A stretch of DNA of 64,000 nt from Photobacterium sp. DA100 (GCF_029223585.1 NZ_CP119423.1:2294001-2358000), one strand, 5' to 3'. Positions 9,455 to 18,110 are shown, counted from the first letter of the stretch. Translations and numbers: made by a program. Notes: generated from the letters alone by a model not told the origin.

Positions 9455-9473
9455 ACTAGGAAATTTTCCTAGT
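9455..9473. promoter_or_regulatory. Perfect palindrome before uhpC, candidate UhpA site
   Basis: ACTAGGAAATTTTCCTAGT is a perfect 9-1-9 inverted repeat starting 6 bases after the uhpB stop and about 75 bp before uhpC. It has no T-run after it, so it is not a normal terminator. Position and symmetry suggest a regulator site controlling uhpC and perhaps afuABC. Assignment to UhpA is inference. Confidence 0.45.
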
Positions 9474-9545
9474 CATTTATGAAACTGTCTCATTCTTTTC
9501 ATTCATATTATCAATAACATCAACTTCAGCACTTAAGGAGAAGTG

Positions 9546-10850
9546 ATGACGTGCGCAGTCGCAACTAGCCCTAGCCAAGTTAACGAAAGCTACCGCTACT
9601 GGCGTCTTCATTTGATGGCCGCGATGTATATCGGTTACGGGGTATTCTATTTCACCCGTAAAAGTCTGAGCTTTGCCATGCCTGCAATGCTGTCGGATCT
9701 CGGGCTGAGCACTGCCGATTTTGGCGTTCTCGGCACCCTGTTCTACATCACTTATGGCGCATCGAAATTTCTGTCCGGCATGGTCAGTGATCAGACCAAA
9801 CCGAACTATTTCATGGGGCTCGGTCTGATCGCCACTGGCGTAATAAACATACTGTTCGGGCTCAGTTCATCACTATCTGCCTTCGTGCTGCTATGGACAC
9901 TCAACGCGTTGTTCCAAGGCTGGGGCTGGCCCCCCTGTGCCAAGTTGCTGACCTCCTGGTATTCACGATCGGAGCGCGGCTTTTGGTGGTCGATTTGGAA
10001 CACTTGCCACAACTTAAGCGGTGCAATTATACCGGTCTCGATCGGGATAATCGCTATAAGCTGGGGATGGCGGTTTGGCTTCATCTTGCCGGGTCTACTG
10101 GCCATCGTCGTGGGCACGGTTCTGTGCTTTCGACTGAGGGATAAACCGCAAACCCTAGGTTTGCCAAGCGTTGGCGAGTGGCGTGATGACGAGTTGGAAA
10201 AACAGCACGAAGCAGAGGGTAAAGGGCTGCCATTCAAGCAGATACTGAAAACCTATGTCTTGGGCAACAAGTATATCTGGCTACTGTGCAGCTCATATTT
10301 ACTGGTCTATGTGGTACGTATTGCAATCAATGACTGGGGAAATTTATACCTGACCGAACGCCACGGGTACCCATTAATCACGGCCAACACCACTGTATCC
10401 ATGTTTGAAATAGGCGGCTTTCTCGGATCACTCTTTGGCGGATGGGGATCAGACAAATTTTTCCGTGGCAACCGAGCGCCCATGAACCTGATTTTTGCTT
10501 TGGGCATTTTCATCTCCGTCGCGGCGTTATGGCTTACACCGCTCGATAACGTGTTGGTGCTATCAGGTTGCTTTTTCTCCATTGGCTTTTTCGTCTTCGG
10601 GCCGCAAATGATGATAGGCATGGCCGCGGCAGAGTGTTCACACAAAGACGCAGCCGGAACCGCGACAGGATTTGTCGGACTGTTCGCCTACTTGGGGGCC
10701 GCGCTGGCCGGATATCCGCTAGCGGTGCTCATAGAGAATTTTAGCTGGGAAGGTTTCTTCGGAGTCATCACGCTGTGTGCAGCGTCGATTGGACTGCTGA
10801 TTTTACCTTTCGTCAAAGCACAGCAACGGGCAGGGATCGCCGTTAACTAA
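9546..10850 (+). CDS. uhpC: Hexose-phosphate sensor UhpC (MFS, OPA family)
   Basis: A 434-residue, 12-helix organophosphate:phosphate antiporter-family protein. It resembles E. coli UhpC rather than UhpT: YFTRKS near residue 38, FYITYGASKFLSG, LNALFQGWGWPPCAKLL, RDKPQTLGLPSVGEWR and VFGPQMMIGMAAAECSHKDAAGTATGF. UhpC binds external glucose 6-phosphate and signals to UhpB; transport activity is secondary. The ATG at 9546 is preferred over an overlapping GTG because AAGGAG lies five bases upstream. It is followed after 66 bases by afuA, so sensor and importer are probably co-regulated. Confidence 0.88.
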   Translation: MTCAVATSPSQVNESYRYWRLHLMAAMYIGYGVFYFTRKSLSFAMPAMLSDLGLSTADFGVLGTLFYITYGASKFLSGMVSDQTKPNYFMGLGLIATGVINILFGLSSSLSAFVLLWTLNALFQGWGWPPCAKLLTSWYSRSERGFWWSIWNTCHNLSGAIIPVSIGIIAISWGWRFGFILPGLLAIVVGTVLCFRLRDKPQTLGLPSVGEWRDDELEKQHEAEGKGLPFKQILKTYVLGNKYIWLLCSSYLLVYVVRIAINDWGNLYLTERHGYPLITANTTVSMFEIGGFLGSLFGGWGSDKFFRGNRAPMNLIFALGIFISVAALWLTPLDNVLVLSGCFFSIGFFVFGPQMMIGMAAAECSHKDAAGTATGFVGLFAYLGAALAGYPLAVLIENFSWEGFFGVITLCAASIGLLILPFVKAQQRAGIAVN

Positions 10851-10860
10851 AATTATGATT

Positions 10861-10908
10861 CCTCTCGTTGTCACTTATCCAACCCTACACGTTGGAAACA
10901 ACAAGAGG
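10861..10908 (+). promoter_or_regulatory. Nested hairpin enclosing the afuA ribosome binding site
   Basis: An outer stem pairs 10861-10870 (CCTCTCGTTG) with 10899-10908 (CAACAAGAGG), nine of ten positions matching. Inside it, TCCAAC (10878-10883) pairs with GTTGGA (10891-10896). The 3' arm contains AGAGG, the afuA ribosome binding site, so folding would block afuA translation. Confidence 0.5.
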
Positions 10909-10916
10909 AAATAATA

Positions 10917-11951
10917 ATGAAAGTTAGAACAAAACGCTCCCTGCTCGCCGCCTGCATTCTGGGTTCAACTTTTGCAGCTCCACAAGTTTTGGCTGACGGT
11001 CGATTAGTTGTATATTGCAGTGCAACCAACGCGATGTGTGAAGCGGAAACCAAAGCTTTCTCTGAAAAATACAATGTGAAAACGTCTTTTGTACGTAACG
11101 GTTCTGGCAGCACACTGGCCAAAATCGAAGCCGAAAAGAAAAACCCTCGAGCTGACGTTTGGTACGGCGGTACTCTTGACCCGCAATCTCAAGCTGGCGA
11201 AATGAACCTACTGCAAGCCTACCCTTCCCCACAGCTTGAAAACATCATGCCGGACTTCCGAGATCCCGCCAAACGCAAAGGTAACTACTCATCTGCCGTG
11301 TATATGGGCATTCTTGGCTTTGGTGTAAACACAGAACGCCTTGCAGAGAAAGGCCTGCCAATCCCACGTTGCTGGAATGACTTAACCAAGCCGGAATACA
11401 CCGGTGAGATCCAGATCGCTGACCCTCAAAGTTCAGGCACCGCCTACACCGCACTGGCAACCTTCATCCAACTGTGGGACGAAGACAAAGCCTTTAACTA
11501 CTTCAAAGCGCTGGACAAGAACGTTTCCCAATACACCAAGTCTGGTGTGACCCCCTCTCGAAATGCAGCCCGAGGCGAGATTGCTATCGGCATCGGCTTC
11601 CTGCACGACTACTCACTGGAGCAATCGAAAGGTGCACCACTCGAGTTGATCTCACCCTGTGAGGGAACCGGGTATGAAATTGGCGGTGTCAGTGTGATCA
11701 AAGGTGCCCGTAACCTAGATAACGCGAAGAAGTTCGTTGATTTTGTGCTATCAAAAGAAGGCCAGGAAACAGCCTGGAAGAAAGGCCAATCATTCCAGAT
11801 CCTAACCAACATCAAGGCCGAGCAATCACCAAACGCGTTAAACCCTGAAGATCTAACCCTGATCAGCTATGACATGGACAAATACGGTTCGTCTGACGAA
11901 CGCAAACGTCTGATCAATAAGTGGGTCAATGTCGTCAAGATGGGACAGTAA
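10917..11951 (+). CDS. afuA: Periplasmic hexose-phosphate binding protein AfuA
   Basis: A 344-residue periplasmic binding protein with a Sec signal peptide ending at ...APQVLA|DGRL. It belongs to the ferric-ion-like cluster (RLVVYCSATNAMCEAE, NGSGSTLAKIEAEK, ADVWYGGTLD, ADPQSSGTAYTAL). Databases often call it an iron-binding protein, but it lacks the tyrosine pair expected for ferric binding in the C-terminal lobe as far as I can see, and AfuABC of Actinobacillus pleuropneumoniae is reported to carry glucose 6-phosphate and related sugar phosphates. Location directly after uhpABC fits that function. A strong hairpin (11959-11977) follows the stop. Confidence 0.85.
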   Translation: MKVRTKRSLLAACILGSTFAAPQVLADGRLVVYCSATNAMCEAETKAFSEKYNVKTSFVRNGSGSTLAKIEAEKKNPRADVWYGGTLDPQSQAGEMNLLQAYPSPQLENIMPDFRDPAKRKGNYSSAVYMGILGFGVNTERLAEKGLPIPRCWNDLTKPEYTGEIQIADPQSSGTAYTALATFIQLWDEDKAFNYFKALDKNVSQYTKSGVTPSRNAARGEIAIGIGFLHDYSLEQSKGAPLELISPCEGTGYEIGGVSVIKGARNLDNAKKFVDFVLSKEGQETAWKKGQSFQILTNIKAEQSPNALNPEDLTLISYDMDKYGSSDERKRLINKWVNVVKMGQ

Positions 11952-11958
11952 TCCCTGC

Positions 11959-11977
11959 GGGGCTGCTTGGCAGCCCC
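11959..11977 (+). other. Intercistronic hairpin after afuA
   Basis: An 8-bp GC-rich stem (GGGGCTGC / GCAGCCCC) with a 3-base loop and no T-run. Such hairpins after binding-protein genes usually protect the upstream mRNA and give more binding protein than permease. Confidence 0.6.
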
Positions 11978-12030
11978 TGTCCCGCATCATCTGACAACAC
12001 CAACACCGTTCTATATTTCAGGTACAGACA

Positions 12031-14118
12031 ATGAACGAACTTGCCGCACCAATCACGCAAAGTACCATAAAGCGCGACCCTGTCTTCTATTGGGTTTTAA
12101 GCCTGCTGGCAGCTTTTATTTTGCTGCCTGTCTTTGCTCTCGACTGGGGCCTTTTTGAATCCACCCCGGAAGAATTCAGAGCAGCGATGGGCTGGAGTAG
12201 CATGAATATCTCATGGCTATGGTTCGCCCTCCCAGCTGTTTTATTGATCCGCCCTGCCCAAGTGCAGGATAAATACGCCAAAAACCGACACTACTTCGAC
12301 ATCGGCTATTCCGCTTTCTGTATGTTGTTTGTGGTGATCTCATCTTGGTATACCGCGCAAGGAATGGGTTACGCAACCATCGCCCTATTTGTTGTCCTTG
12401 GCGCAGTAATGACCTTGGCTTTCTCACGGCTTGAATACCTTGGCGGCGATACCTTTGTTATTGGCTCGCTCATCGCTATCGTGCTGCTGATCTCCACCTT
12501 CATTATCTTCCCGAGCATCGCTATCTTTGTCCCCATGTTCAAAGATGACATGGGCAATTTTGTCGCCTGGCAATTCCTCGAGATCCTTGGCCGCGCCCAA
12601 ATCATCCAGATCATCATGAACTCATTCATGCTGGGCACATCTGTGGGGATCGGGGCAACCTTCTTCGGTTTGGTCTTTGCCATCTACACAACTCGCATCG
12701 CCAAGCGCAGCGCCTTCATTGCCCGTATTTTCTCCATTTTACCAATCGTCACCCCACCGTTTGTCGTTGGCTTGGGTGTTACCCTGATGCTGGGGCGCTC
12801 TGGGTATATCACCGAATTGATGGTGGATTGGTTCGGCCTTACCCAAACCAACTGGCTGTATGGCTTTACCGGTATATGGATGGCACAGGTACTGGCGTTC
12901 GCGCCGATGTCGTTTATGATCCTTGACGGTGCGATGAAATCGCTGCATCCCTCACTGGAAGAAGCGTCGTATACCCTGCGGGCCAATCGCTACCAGACTT
13001 TCTTTAAAATCGTCATGCCGCTGCTCAAACCGGCCTTGGCAAACAGTTTCTTGATCATCTTCGTCCAGTCACTGGCAGACTTCAGTAACCCGCTGGTACT
13101 CGGCGGCAGCTTCGACGTACTGGCCACCCAGATCTACTTCTACATTGCTGGCGCCCAGTTGGATTACGCCTCGGCCAGTACCCTTGGCGCAGTATTGCTT
13201 CTGTTCTCCCTGGCGATTTTTGTAGTGCAGTATATTTGGATAGGCAAACGCTCTTACGTCACCATCTCAGGGAAGTCATACCGGGGCGATGTCCAGCCAC
13301 TGCCTGCAACATTGAAACACAGTGTTTCTGGCTTGCTGTATTTCTGGATGGCATTCAACATCCTGCTTTACGGCAGCATTATCTACGGCAGCTTTACCGT
13401 CAACTGGGGGGTTGATTACAGCCTGACCCTCGCCAACTACATCAACCTGTTCGGTATGGGTATGAGCGAAGGGGCTTGGCCATCACTGATCACCACCATG
13501 ACTTATGCCGGTATTGCCGCGCCGCTAACCGCGCTATTCGGACTATTGATTGCTTACATCGTCGTCCGTCAGCAGTTCCACGGCAAAAAAGTGATCGAAT
13601 TCGCCACTATGCTCTGTTTTGCCGTACCGGGAACCGTTGCCGGTGTGTCCTATATCCTAGCGTTTAACGATGCCCCCGTGTACCTAACCGGTACCGCCGC
13701 TATCGTTGTTATCTCCATGGTGATGCGAAACGTTCCGGTGGGGATCCGCTCTGGCGTTGCCGGGCTGGGTCAGTTGGACAAATCATTGGATGAAGCCTCA
13801 CTGAGCCTGCGTGCCAACTCGCTGAAAACCATCACCCATATTTTGTTGCCACTGCTGCGTCCAGCCATTCTATCCACATTGGTATACAGCTTTGTACGGG
13901 CAATGACCACAGTAAGCGCCATTATCTTCCTGGTAACACCGGAAACCCGAGTGGCGACCTCTTACATCCTAAACCGGGTAGAAGACGGTGAATACGGTAT
14001 CGCCATTGCCTACGGCTCCATCCTGATCGTTGTGATGCTAAGCATCATCCTTATTTTTGATTTCCTTGTCGGTGAAGCGCGTATTTCGCGTTCCAAAGCC
14101 AAAAACGACGCGTCCTAA
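12031..14118 (+). CDS. afuB: Fused double ABC permease AfuB
   Basis: A 695-residue inner-membrane permease in which two permease units are fused, giving about twelve helices. Each half has its own EAA loop: EEASYTLRANRYQTFFKI (about residue 310) and DEASLSLRANSLKTITHI (about 588), both contacting AfuC. It is longer than many ferric-type FbpB permeases because of an extended N-terminal section with four additional hydrophobic segments (about residues 22-170). It forms the channel for sugar phosphate delivered by AfuA. Only 15 bases separate it from afuC. Confidence 0.87.
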   Translation: MNELAAPITQSTIKRDPVFYWVLSLLAAFILLPVFALDWGLFESTPEEFRAAMGWSSMNISWLWFALPAVLLIRPAQVQDKYAKNRHYFDIGYSAFCMLFVVISSWYTAQGMGYATIALFVVLGAVMTLAFSRLEYLGGDTFVIGSLIAIVLLISTFIIFPSIAIFVPMFKDDMGNFVAWQFLEILGRAQIIQIIMNSFMLGTSVGIGATFFGLVFAIYTTRIAKRSAFIARIFSILPIVTPPFVVGLGVTLMLGRSGYITELMVDWFGLTQTNWLYGFTGIWMAQVLAFAPMSFMILDGAMKSLHPSLEEASYTLRANRYQTFFKIVMPLLKPALANSFLIIFVQSLADFSNPLVLGGSFDVLATQIYFYIAGAQLDYASASTLGAVLLLFSLAIFVVQYIWIGKRSYVTISGKSYRGDVQPLPATLKHSVSGLLYFWMAFNILLYGSIIYGSFTVNWGVDYSLTLANYINLFGMGMSEGAWPSLITTMTYAGIAAPLTALFGLLIAYIVVRQQFHGKKVIEFATMLCFAVPGTVAGVSYILAFNDAPVYLTGTAAIVVISMVMRNVPVGIRSGVAGLGQLDKSLDEASLSLRANSLKTITHILLPLLRPAILSTLVYSFVRAMTTVSAIIFLVTPETRVATSYILNRVEDGEYGIAIAYGSILIVVMLSIILIFDFLVGEARISRSKAKNDAS

Positions 14119-14133
14119 CTGGAGAATATATTC

Positions 14134-15192
14134 ATGGCAACTGAAAACTTTGTGGTGCTCAAAAACGTCTGTAAGCGCTTTGGCGACAAACCCGTTATCG
14201 GCAACCTCGATTTAGAAATTAAGAAAGGCAGCCTGGTGACCTTGCTGGGCCCATCAGGCTGCGGCAAGACCACGGTGCTCCGCCTTGTCGCTGGCCTGGA
14301 AAAACCCACCAGCGGCCAGATTTTCATTGATGGCGAGGATGTCACCAACACTTCTATCCAGCATCGCGATATCTGTATGGTGTTCCAGTCTTATGCCCTG
14401 TTTCCCCATATGTCGCTACACGAAAACGTCGGTTATGGGTTGAAGATGCTTGGCCTTGATAAAGCCGAGATCAAAAAGCGGGTCGATGATGCCCTCAAAC
14501 TGGTCGATCTGGAAGGTTTTGGTGAGCGCTTCGTCGACCAGATCTCCGGCGGGCAGCAACAGCGGGTTGCCCTGGCGCGGGCGCTCGTGCTCAAGCCCAA
14601 GGTACTGCTGTTTGATGAGCCGTTGAGTAACCTTGATGCCAATTTACGCAGGAATATGCGTGAGACCATCCGTGATTTGCAGCAGCGCTTCAATATCACG
14701 TCACTTTACGTTACCCACGACCAGTCCGAAGCCTTTGCAGTTTCTGACACCGTCATCGTCATGAAAGAGGGTGACATCATGCAACAGGGCAGCCCGACAG
14801 ATTTGTACAAGCACCCTGCTTCAATGTTTATGGCCAACTTCATGGGTGAGGCTAACATGTTTGAAGGCCACTTCGACGGAGAAACCATAGACATCCATGG
14901 CTACAGCCTCTCGGCAGCCCAAGACAATGTTTCAGGTATCAGCCCTGGCGACTATCAGATTGGCGTGCGCCCTGAAGCCATTTTACTGGCCGAACATGGT
15001 GAGCCTTGCCAGCAATGCCGGGTAACCAGTGCTGCTTATATGGGTTCTATGTATGAAGTCGTGGTGGAGTGGCAAGGCCATGAGCTACTGCTGCAGCTCA
15101 ACTCTACGCAATTTGATACCAGCTTCACCGACCATGCGTACCTAACGATTAACCCTAACGGTGTGTTCCTCTTACCCCCAGAAACAAACTAA
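14134..15192 (+). CDS. afuC: ABC transporter ATP-binding protein AfuC
   Basis: A 352-residue importer ATPase. Walker A is GPSGCGKTT (about 39-47), the signature is ISGGQQQRV, Walker B is [11 protein letters not shown], and the H-loop is VTHDQSEA. The last 110 residues form a TOBE-type regulatory domain. It powers AfuB. It ends the uhp-afu block: a strong terminator follows 18 bases after the stop. Ferric-uptake annotation by homology alone would be misleading in this context. Confidence 0.88.
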   Translation: MATENFVVLKNVCKRFGDKPVIGNLDLEIKKGSLVTLLGPSGCGKTTVLRLVAGLEKPTSGQIFIDGEDVTNTSIQHRDICMVFQSYALFPHMSLHENVGYGLKMLGLDKAEIKKRVDDALKLVDLEGFGERFVDQISGGQQQRVALARALVLKPKVLLFDEPLSNLDANLRRNMRETIRDLQQRFNITSLYVTHDQSEAFAVSDTVIVMKEGDIMQQGSPTDLYKHPASMFMANFMGEANMFEGHFDGETIDIHGYSLSAAQDNVSGISPGDYQIGVRPEAILLAEHGEPCQQCRVTSAAYMGSMYEVVVEWQGHELLLQLNSTQFDTSFTDHAYLTINPNGVFLLPPETN

Positions 15193-15210
15193 GGTTTTTC
15201 GTCTAGTGCA

Positions 15211-15236
15211 AGCCGCTCATTTGAGCGGCTTTTTTA
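15211..15236 (+). terminator. Terminator of afuC
   Basis: A 9-bp stem (AGCCGCTCA / TGAGCGGCT) with a 2-base gap and a run of six Ts. It closes the uhpABC-afuABC region. Confidence 0.9.
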
Positions 15237-15600
15237 TTATGCGGGCACTTTAATAACAAGATGATGACTTAGAAAAGTGGCGAACGCAATGCTCATCATC
15301 TAGACCAAATCCTGGCGTGTCTGGAGCAGCCAAGTGCTCGCACCTTCGACAAGTAACTGATACTAGTGAAATCGATACCACACCAGTAAAAATGCGGTGT
15401 TTTGAGTTGTCATTCCATTCAAGGAGTTTCACATATTACTTGAATTCACACTAATAGCTGACGTATTCTGTGACTATTGTGATTCAGAGTGAAACGTTAT
15501 CCTTGGGTTCCTAACTCAAAACACTCATAGATAGCTTCTTTACTTAGCTTACCGAGCAATCTGTACGGCTTGGAAAAGAAGTTTGTTTCCATTGATCAAA

Positions 15601-15636
15601 AAAGCCCAACCCATTGTTTTGTTGGGCTTTTTATTT
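15601..15636. terminator. Orphan bidirectional terminator, possible end of a small RNA
   Basis: A 10-bp perfect stem (AAAGCCCAAC / GTTGGGCTTT) with T-run on the plus strand and A-run before it, so it could end transcripts from either side. The nearest upstream gene already has its own terminator at 15211, which leaves this one without a coding gene. Confidence 0.65.
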
Positions 15637-15664
15637 CCTTCCTATTGCCCTCACCCTAATTATG

Positions 15665-15678
15665 TGTAATCGTTTCCG
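15665..15678. promoter_or_regulatory. Upstream GalR-type operator of the porin operon
   Basis: TGTAATCGTTTCCG carries the AANCGNTT-like core with one change from the consensus in each arm. It lies 139 bp, centre to centre, from the second operator at 15804. Confidence 0.5.
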
Positions 15679-15738
15679 GACAAATAAATTCATTTACTGT
15701 TCAATTTCCCATCAAAATAAGCCAAAACACGCCGTTAA

Positions 15739-15754
15739 TGTGAGCTAAATTACA
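15739..15754. promoter_or_regulatory. CRP-like site before the porin gene
   Basis: TGTGAGCTAAATTACA matches TGTGA-N6-TCACA with one mismatch. It lies between the two GalR operators, about 50 bp upstream of the inferred transcription start. Confidence 0.5.
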
Positions 15755-15803
15755 GTTTTATTAATTGATTTACCTTTCTTAGGTAAAATACGTCACGCCT
15801 CAC

Positions 15804-15817
15804 TGTAAACGTTTCCA
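15804..15817. promoter_or_regulatory. Downstream GalR-type operator of the porin operon
   Basis: TGTAAACGTTTCCA matches the GalR consensus and nearly equals the sites before melB and galE. It lies about 68 bp upstream of the porin start, close to the inferred start point of transcription. Confidence 0.7.
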
Positions 15818-15884
15818 GAGCAATGCTAGGATCGCTCTTGAGTTAGGACCCATACATAAAAAAACAAAATGATGGAGACGTTTC

Positions 15885-17132
15885 ATGAAACAGAAGATGC
15901 TAGCAAAAGCAGTAGGCATAGCACTGATAATGGCCCCACTAGCCAGCCAAGCTGCTGTAGAAAATATTCAATATTTTGGCTATGCCAAATGGGGAAATAT
16001 CTACACAGACAATGATGACCATAATAATGGCAAAGGTGAGCGTAACGACGTGATCCGCGCCAGCGAGGGTTATGGTAACTACCGCTTGGGTAACGAGCTT
16101 AACTGGTGGGAAGCGGGCCTGAAGGCCGATGTGTGGCAAGACGGTGATGCTTACTTCGATACTACCCTTTACCTGGGGAGTGGAGAAAGCTGGGGTGATG
16201 TCAGCATCATCCAGATGTGGTCAGCCGGTCACGGCCTATTCGCATCACAGCCAAATGCCAAAGTGTGGGCCGGTGAGCGCTTTTACCGCCGTCACGAAGT
16301 GCACATGATTGATATCAAGTACTGGGATACATCAAGCACCGGTATTGGTATCGAGGATTGGGATCTTGGCTTCGGTAGCGGCCACATTGCCTGGATGGCA
16401 CCGAACTCCAGTGCTGATGGCCGCAGTTTGCATAACATCGATGCCCGTATCAGTGACATTACTATCAGCGACACGGCAGATCTGACCTTCGGCTTGAACT
16501 ACATTTTCACCCAAAACTCTAGCTATGAAGAATCAGATATCACCACCTCTGGTGCCATGCTATCAGCTCTTTACCGCCAAGCTTGGGATTACGGCTCGAA
16601 TACCTTTGCCTTCCAGTATGGTACCGATGCCCTTGCCGGTGGCCTGATGAGCGCCGAGGGTGGCTCCAACCGCAAATACAGCACAGGTGTTGAGCATGAT
16701 GGTTATAGCTGGCGAGTCTTCAACTCTGGCGATCTGAACGTCAACGAAGATTTCCAAGTAATGTACTCCATCGCCTATCAGGACAAGAACCTAGATAACA
16801 ACGATGGTGAGAAGTGGTTCAGTGTCGGTGCCCGTCCGCAGTACAGCTGGACAGATTACATGGCAACGGCTTTGGAAGTCGGTTACGAAACCGTCGAAGC
16901 ACAAAACGGCGCAGGCACCAATGACATGTACAAAGTCACTGTTGCCCAGATGTTCCAGGCCGGTAAAGGCGTATGGGCTCGCCCTTCACTGCGTATTTTC
17001 GCCACCTACTCCGAGAAGAACGACGAGTGGAACCGTGGTGGCGATACCTACGGCACAGCTATGCGTAACGCCAGCGGCAAGGACAGCGTTGACGAAGTGA
17101 CCTTCGGCTTCAACGTCGAGACTTGGTGGTAA
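15885..17132 (+). CDS. LamB/maltoporin-family outer-membrane porin
   Basis: A 415-residue outer-membrane porin with a Sec signal peptide (MKQKMLAKAV...SQA|AVEN). It has maltoporin family marks: FGYAKWGNIY at the first strand, WWEAGLKADVW, VWAGERFYRRHEVHMIDIKYWDTS near residue 130, and a C-terminal FNVETWW ending in an aromatic residue as needed for barrel assembly. In E. coli LamB serves maltodextrins; here the gene leads an operon with lacZ and is preceded by GalR-type operators, so galactosides are the likelier cargo. It is separated from the MalM-like gene by a hairpin. The gene symbol lamB is withheld because of the probable change of substrate. Confidence 0.85.
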   Translation: MKQKMLAKAVGIALIMAPLASQAAVENIQYFGYAKWGNIYTDNDDHNNGKGERNDVIRASEGYGNYRLGNELNWWEAGLKADVWQDGDAYFDTTLYLGSGESWGDVSIIQMWSAGHGLFASQPNAKVWAGERFYRRHEVHMIDIKYWDTSSTGIGIEDWDLGFGSGHIAWMAPNSSADGRSLHNIDARISDITISDTADLTFGLNYIFTQNSSYEESDITTSGAMLSALYRQAWDYGSNTFAFQYGTDALAGGLMSAEGGSNRKYSTGVEHDGYSWRVFNSGDLNVNEDFQVMYSIAYQDKNLDNNDGEKWFSVGARPQYSWTDYMATALEVGYETVEAQNGAGTNDMYKVTVAQMFQAGKGVWARPSLRIFATYSEKNDEWNRGGDTYGTAMRNASGKDSVDEVTFGFNVETWW

Positions 17133-17162
17133 TAGCCCACTCTTGGGATTCTGACTAGAAAC

Positions 17163-17188
17163 GGTACAGGCCTGTTTGGGCCTGTACC
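17163..17188 (+). other. Intercistronic hairpin after the porin gene
   Basis: A perfect 10-bp stem (GGTACAGGCC / GGCCTGTACC) with a 6-base loop and no T-run. It lies 30 bases after the porin stop and just before the ribosome site AAGGA of the next gene, so it probably stabilises porin mRNA or reduces read-through. Confidence 0.65.
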
Positions 17189-17201
17189 CTAAGGAAAAAG
17201 C

Positions 17202-18110
17202 ATGAAGAAGAATCAGTTGGCGACCATTCTGCTAGGCCTGAGCCTAACCGCTTGCAGCAGTATTCCAGACACGGCACTCAATACCGATCTTAACCAATCG
17301 GCTTGCTGTGAATCTATTGCTGCGCTTTCAATCCAACCGTTGGCATTAGATAGCCAACAGTATGTGATTCTCGATGGCAATGGCCAGACCCTCCCTCTTG
17401 CCCAAAATAGCAATGAGGAATCAGACCGCTCGCCAGCCAAAGCTTATGGCTTGCCGCAAACGGCTGCTCCTTTCATGCTGACAGTCAGTGCTCCGATTAA
17501 CAACAACCAAGTCATCGCCCCGGCAATAGCCATCTATGACGATCATTGGCAGCTGGTCGAGCAGTACACCACTGAAGATTTTCATTACTTCACCAGTAGC
17601 CTAAGTGGTATCGAGCGCATTGAAGGTAAATTTATCCTCAGCACGCAACTCAACAACATGGCTTACATGGTGATCCAGCACGATCCTCAGCAAATTGGTA
17701 ATCAGCTAGAACGGATCCACCCAGAACAGGAATTTGCCGAGTCACAGAACATTATCGGCAACAAGCGTCTTCCGCTCTATGCGTCATTGTCGCCTGTCGG
17801 CGTGGTTGAAATCAGCACACAGCAACACTACGGCAACCCTGTAGTAGAACTGCTTTCGAGCTTGACCACGAAAGATGCCTCGGCTGCTGCCGTATCAAAA
17901 ACAGCACCCGCTACTGCATCAGAGCCTATTTCAGCAGCACACAAACAGGCTGCATCCGTTGACACACAGAGCTGGCACTATTTCAAACAGCAAATTGATG
18001 AAGCCATGAGCAGCGGAAAACTTAAACAAGCGGTTGATTGGGCGAACAAAGCCGAATCAGCCGGCCATCAACAGGCCAAAGATTACCTGTTGGACACCTT
18101 GGCGCGGTAA
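17202..18110 (+). CDS. MalM-family periplasmic lipoprotein
   Basis: A 302-residue envelope protein with a lipoprotein signal (LGLSLTACSS, lipid-attachment Cys about residue 18). The central part (about 90-205: PAIAIYDDHWQLVEQYTTEDFHY, LSGIERIEG, YASLSPVGVVEI) matches the MalM family, whose role in the E. coli mal regulon is unclear but which follows lamB there as well. The C-terminal stretch after an Ala/Thr-rich linker (about 225-260) looks like a Sel1-type or helical repeat (DEAMSSGKLKQAVDWANKAE). Here it sits between the porin and lacZ genes. The lamB-malM pairing is thus kept while the metabolic partner has changed. Confidence 0.75.
   Translation: MKKNQLATILLGLSLTACSSIPDTALNTDLNQSACCESIAALSIQPLALDSQQYVILDGNGQTLPLAQNSNEESDRSPAKAYGLPQTAAPFMLTVSAPINNNQVIAPAIAIYDDHWQLVEQYTTEDFHYFTSSLSGIERIEGKFILSTQLNNMAYMVIQHDPQQIGNQLERIHPEQEFAESQNIIGNKRLPLYASLSPVGVVEISTQQHYGNPVVELLSSLTTKDASAAAVSKTAPATASEPISAAHKQAASVDTQSWHYFKQQIDEAMSSGKLKQAVDWANKAESAGHQQAKDYLLDTLAR

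Larger units (their letters stand above)
15237..15884. other. 648-bp spacer before the porin gene
   Basis: The first 350 bases hold no gene I can support. At 15601-15636 there is a terminator-like hairpin not linked to any gene. The last 220 bases are the porin promoter region with two GalR-type operators and a CRP-like site. A possible promoter is TTAATT (15761) and TAAAAT (15784), 17 bases apart. Confidence 0.6.

Noticed and set aside
10917..15192. Ferric iron transporter FbpABC
   Set aside because: The family resemblance is real but the uhpABC context and the known role of AfuABC favour sugar phosphates.
15250..15432. Minus-strand 60-residue Cys-rich frame after afuC
   Set aside because: Possible remnant of something but no recognisable family and no ribosome site; evidence too thin.
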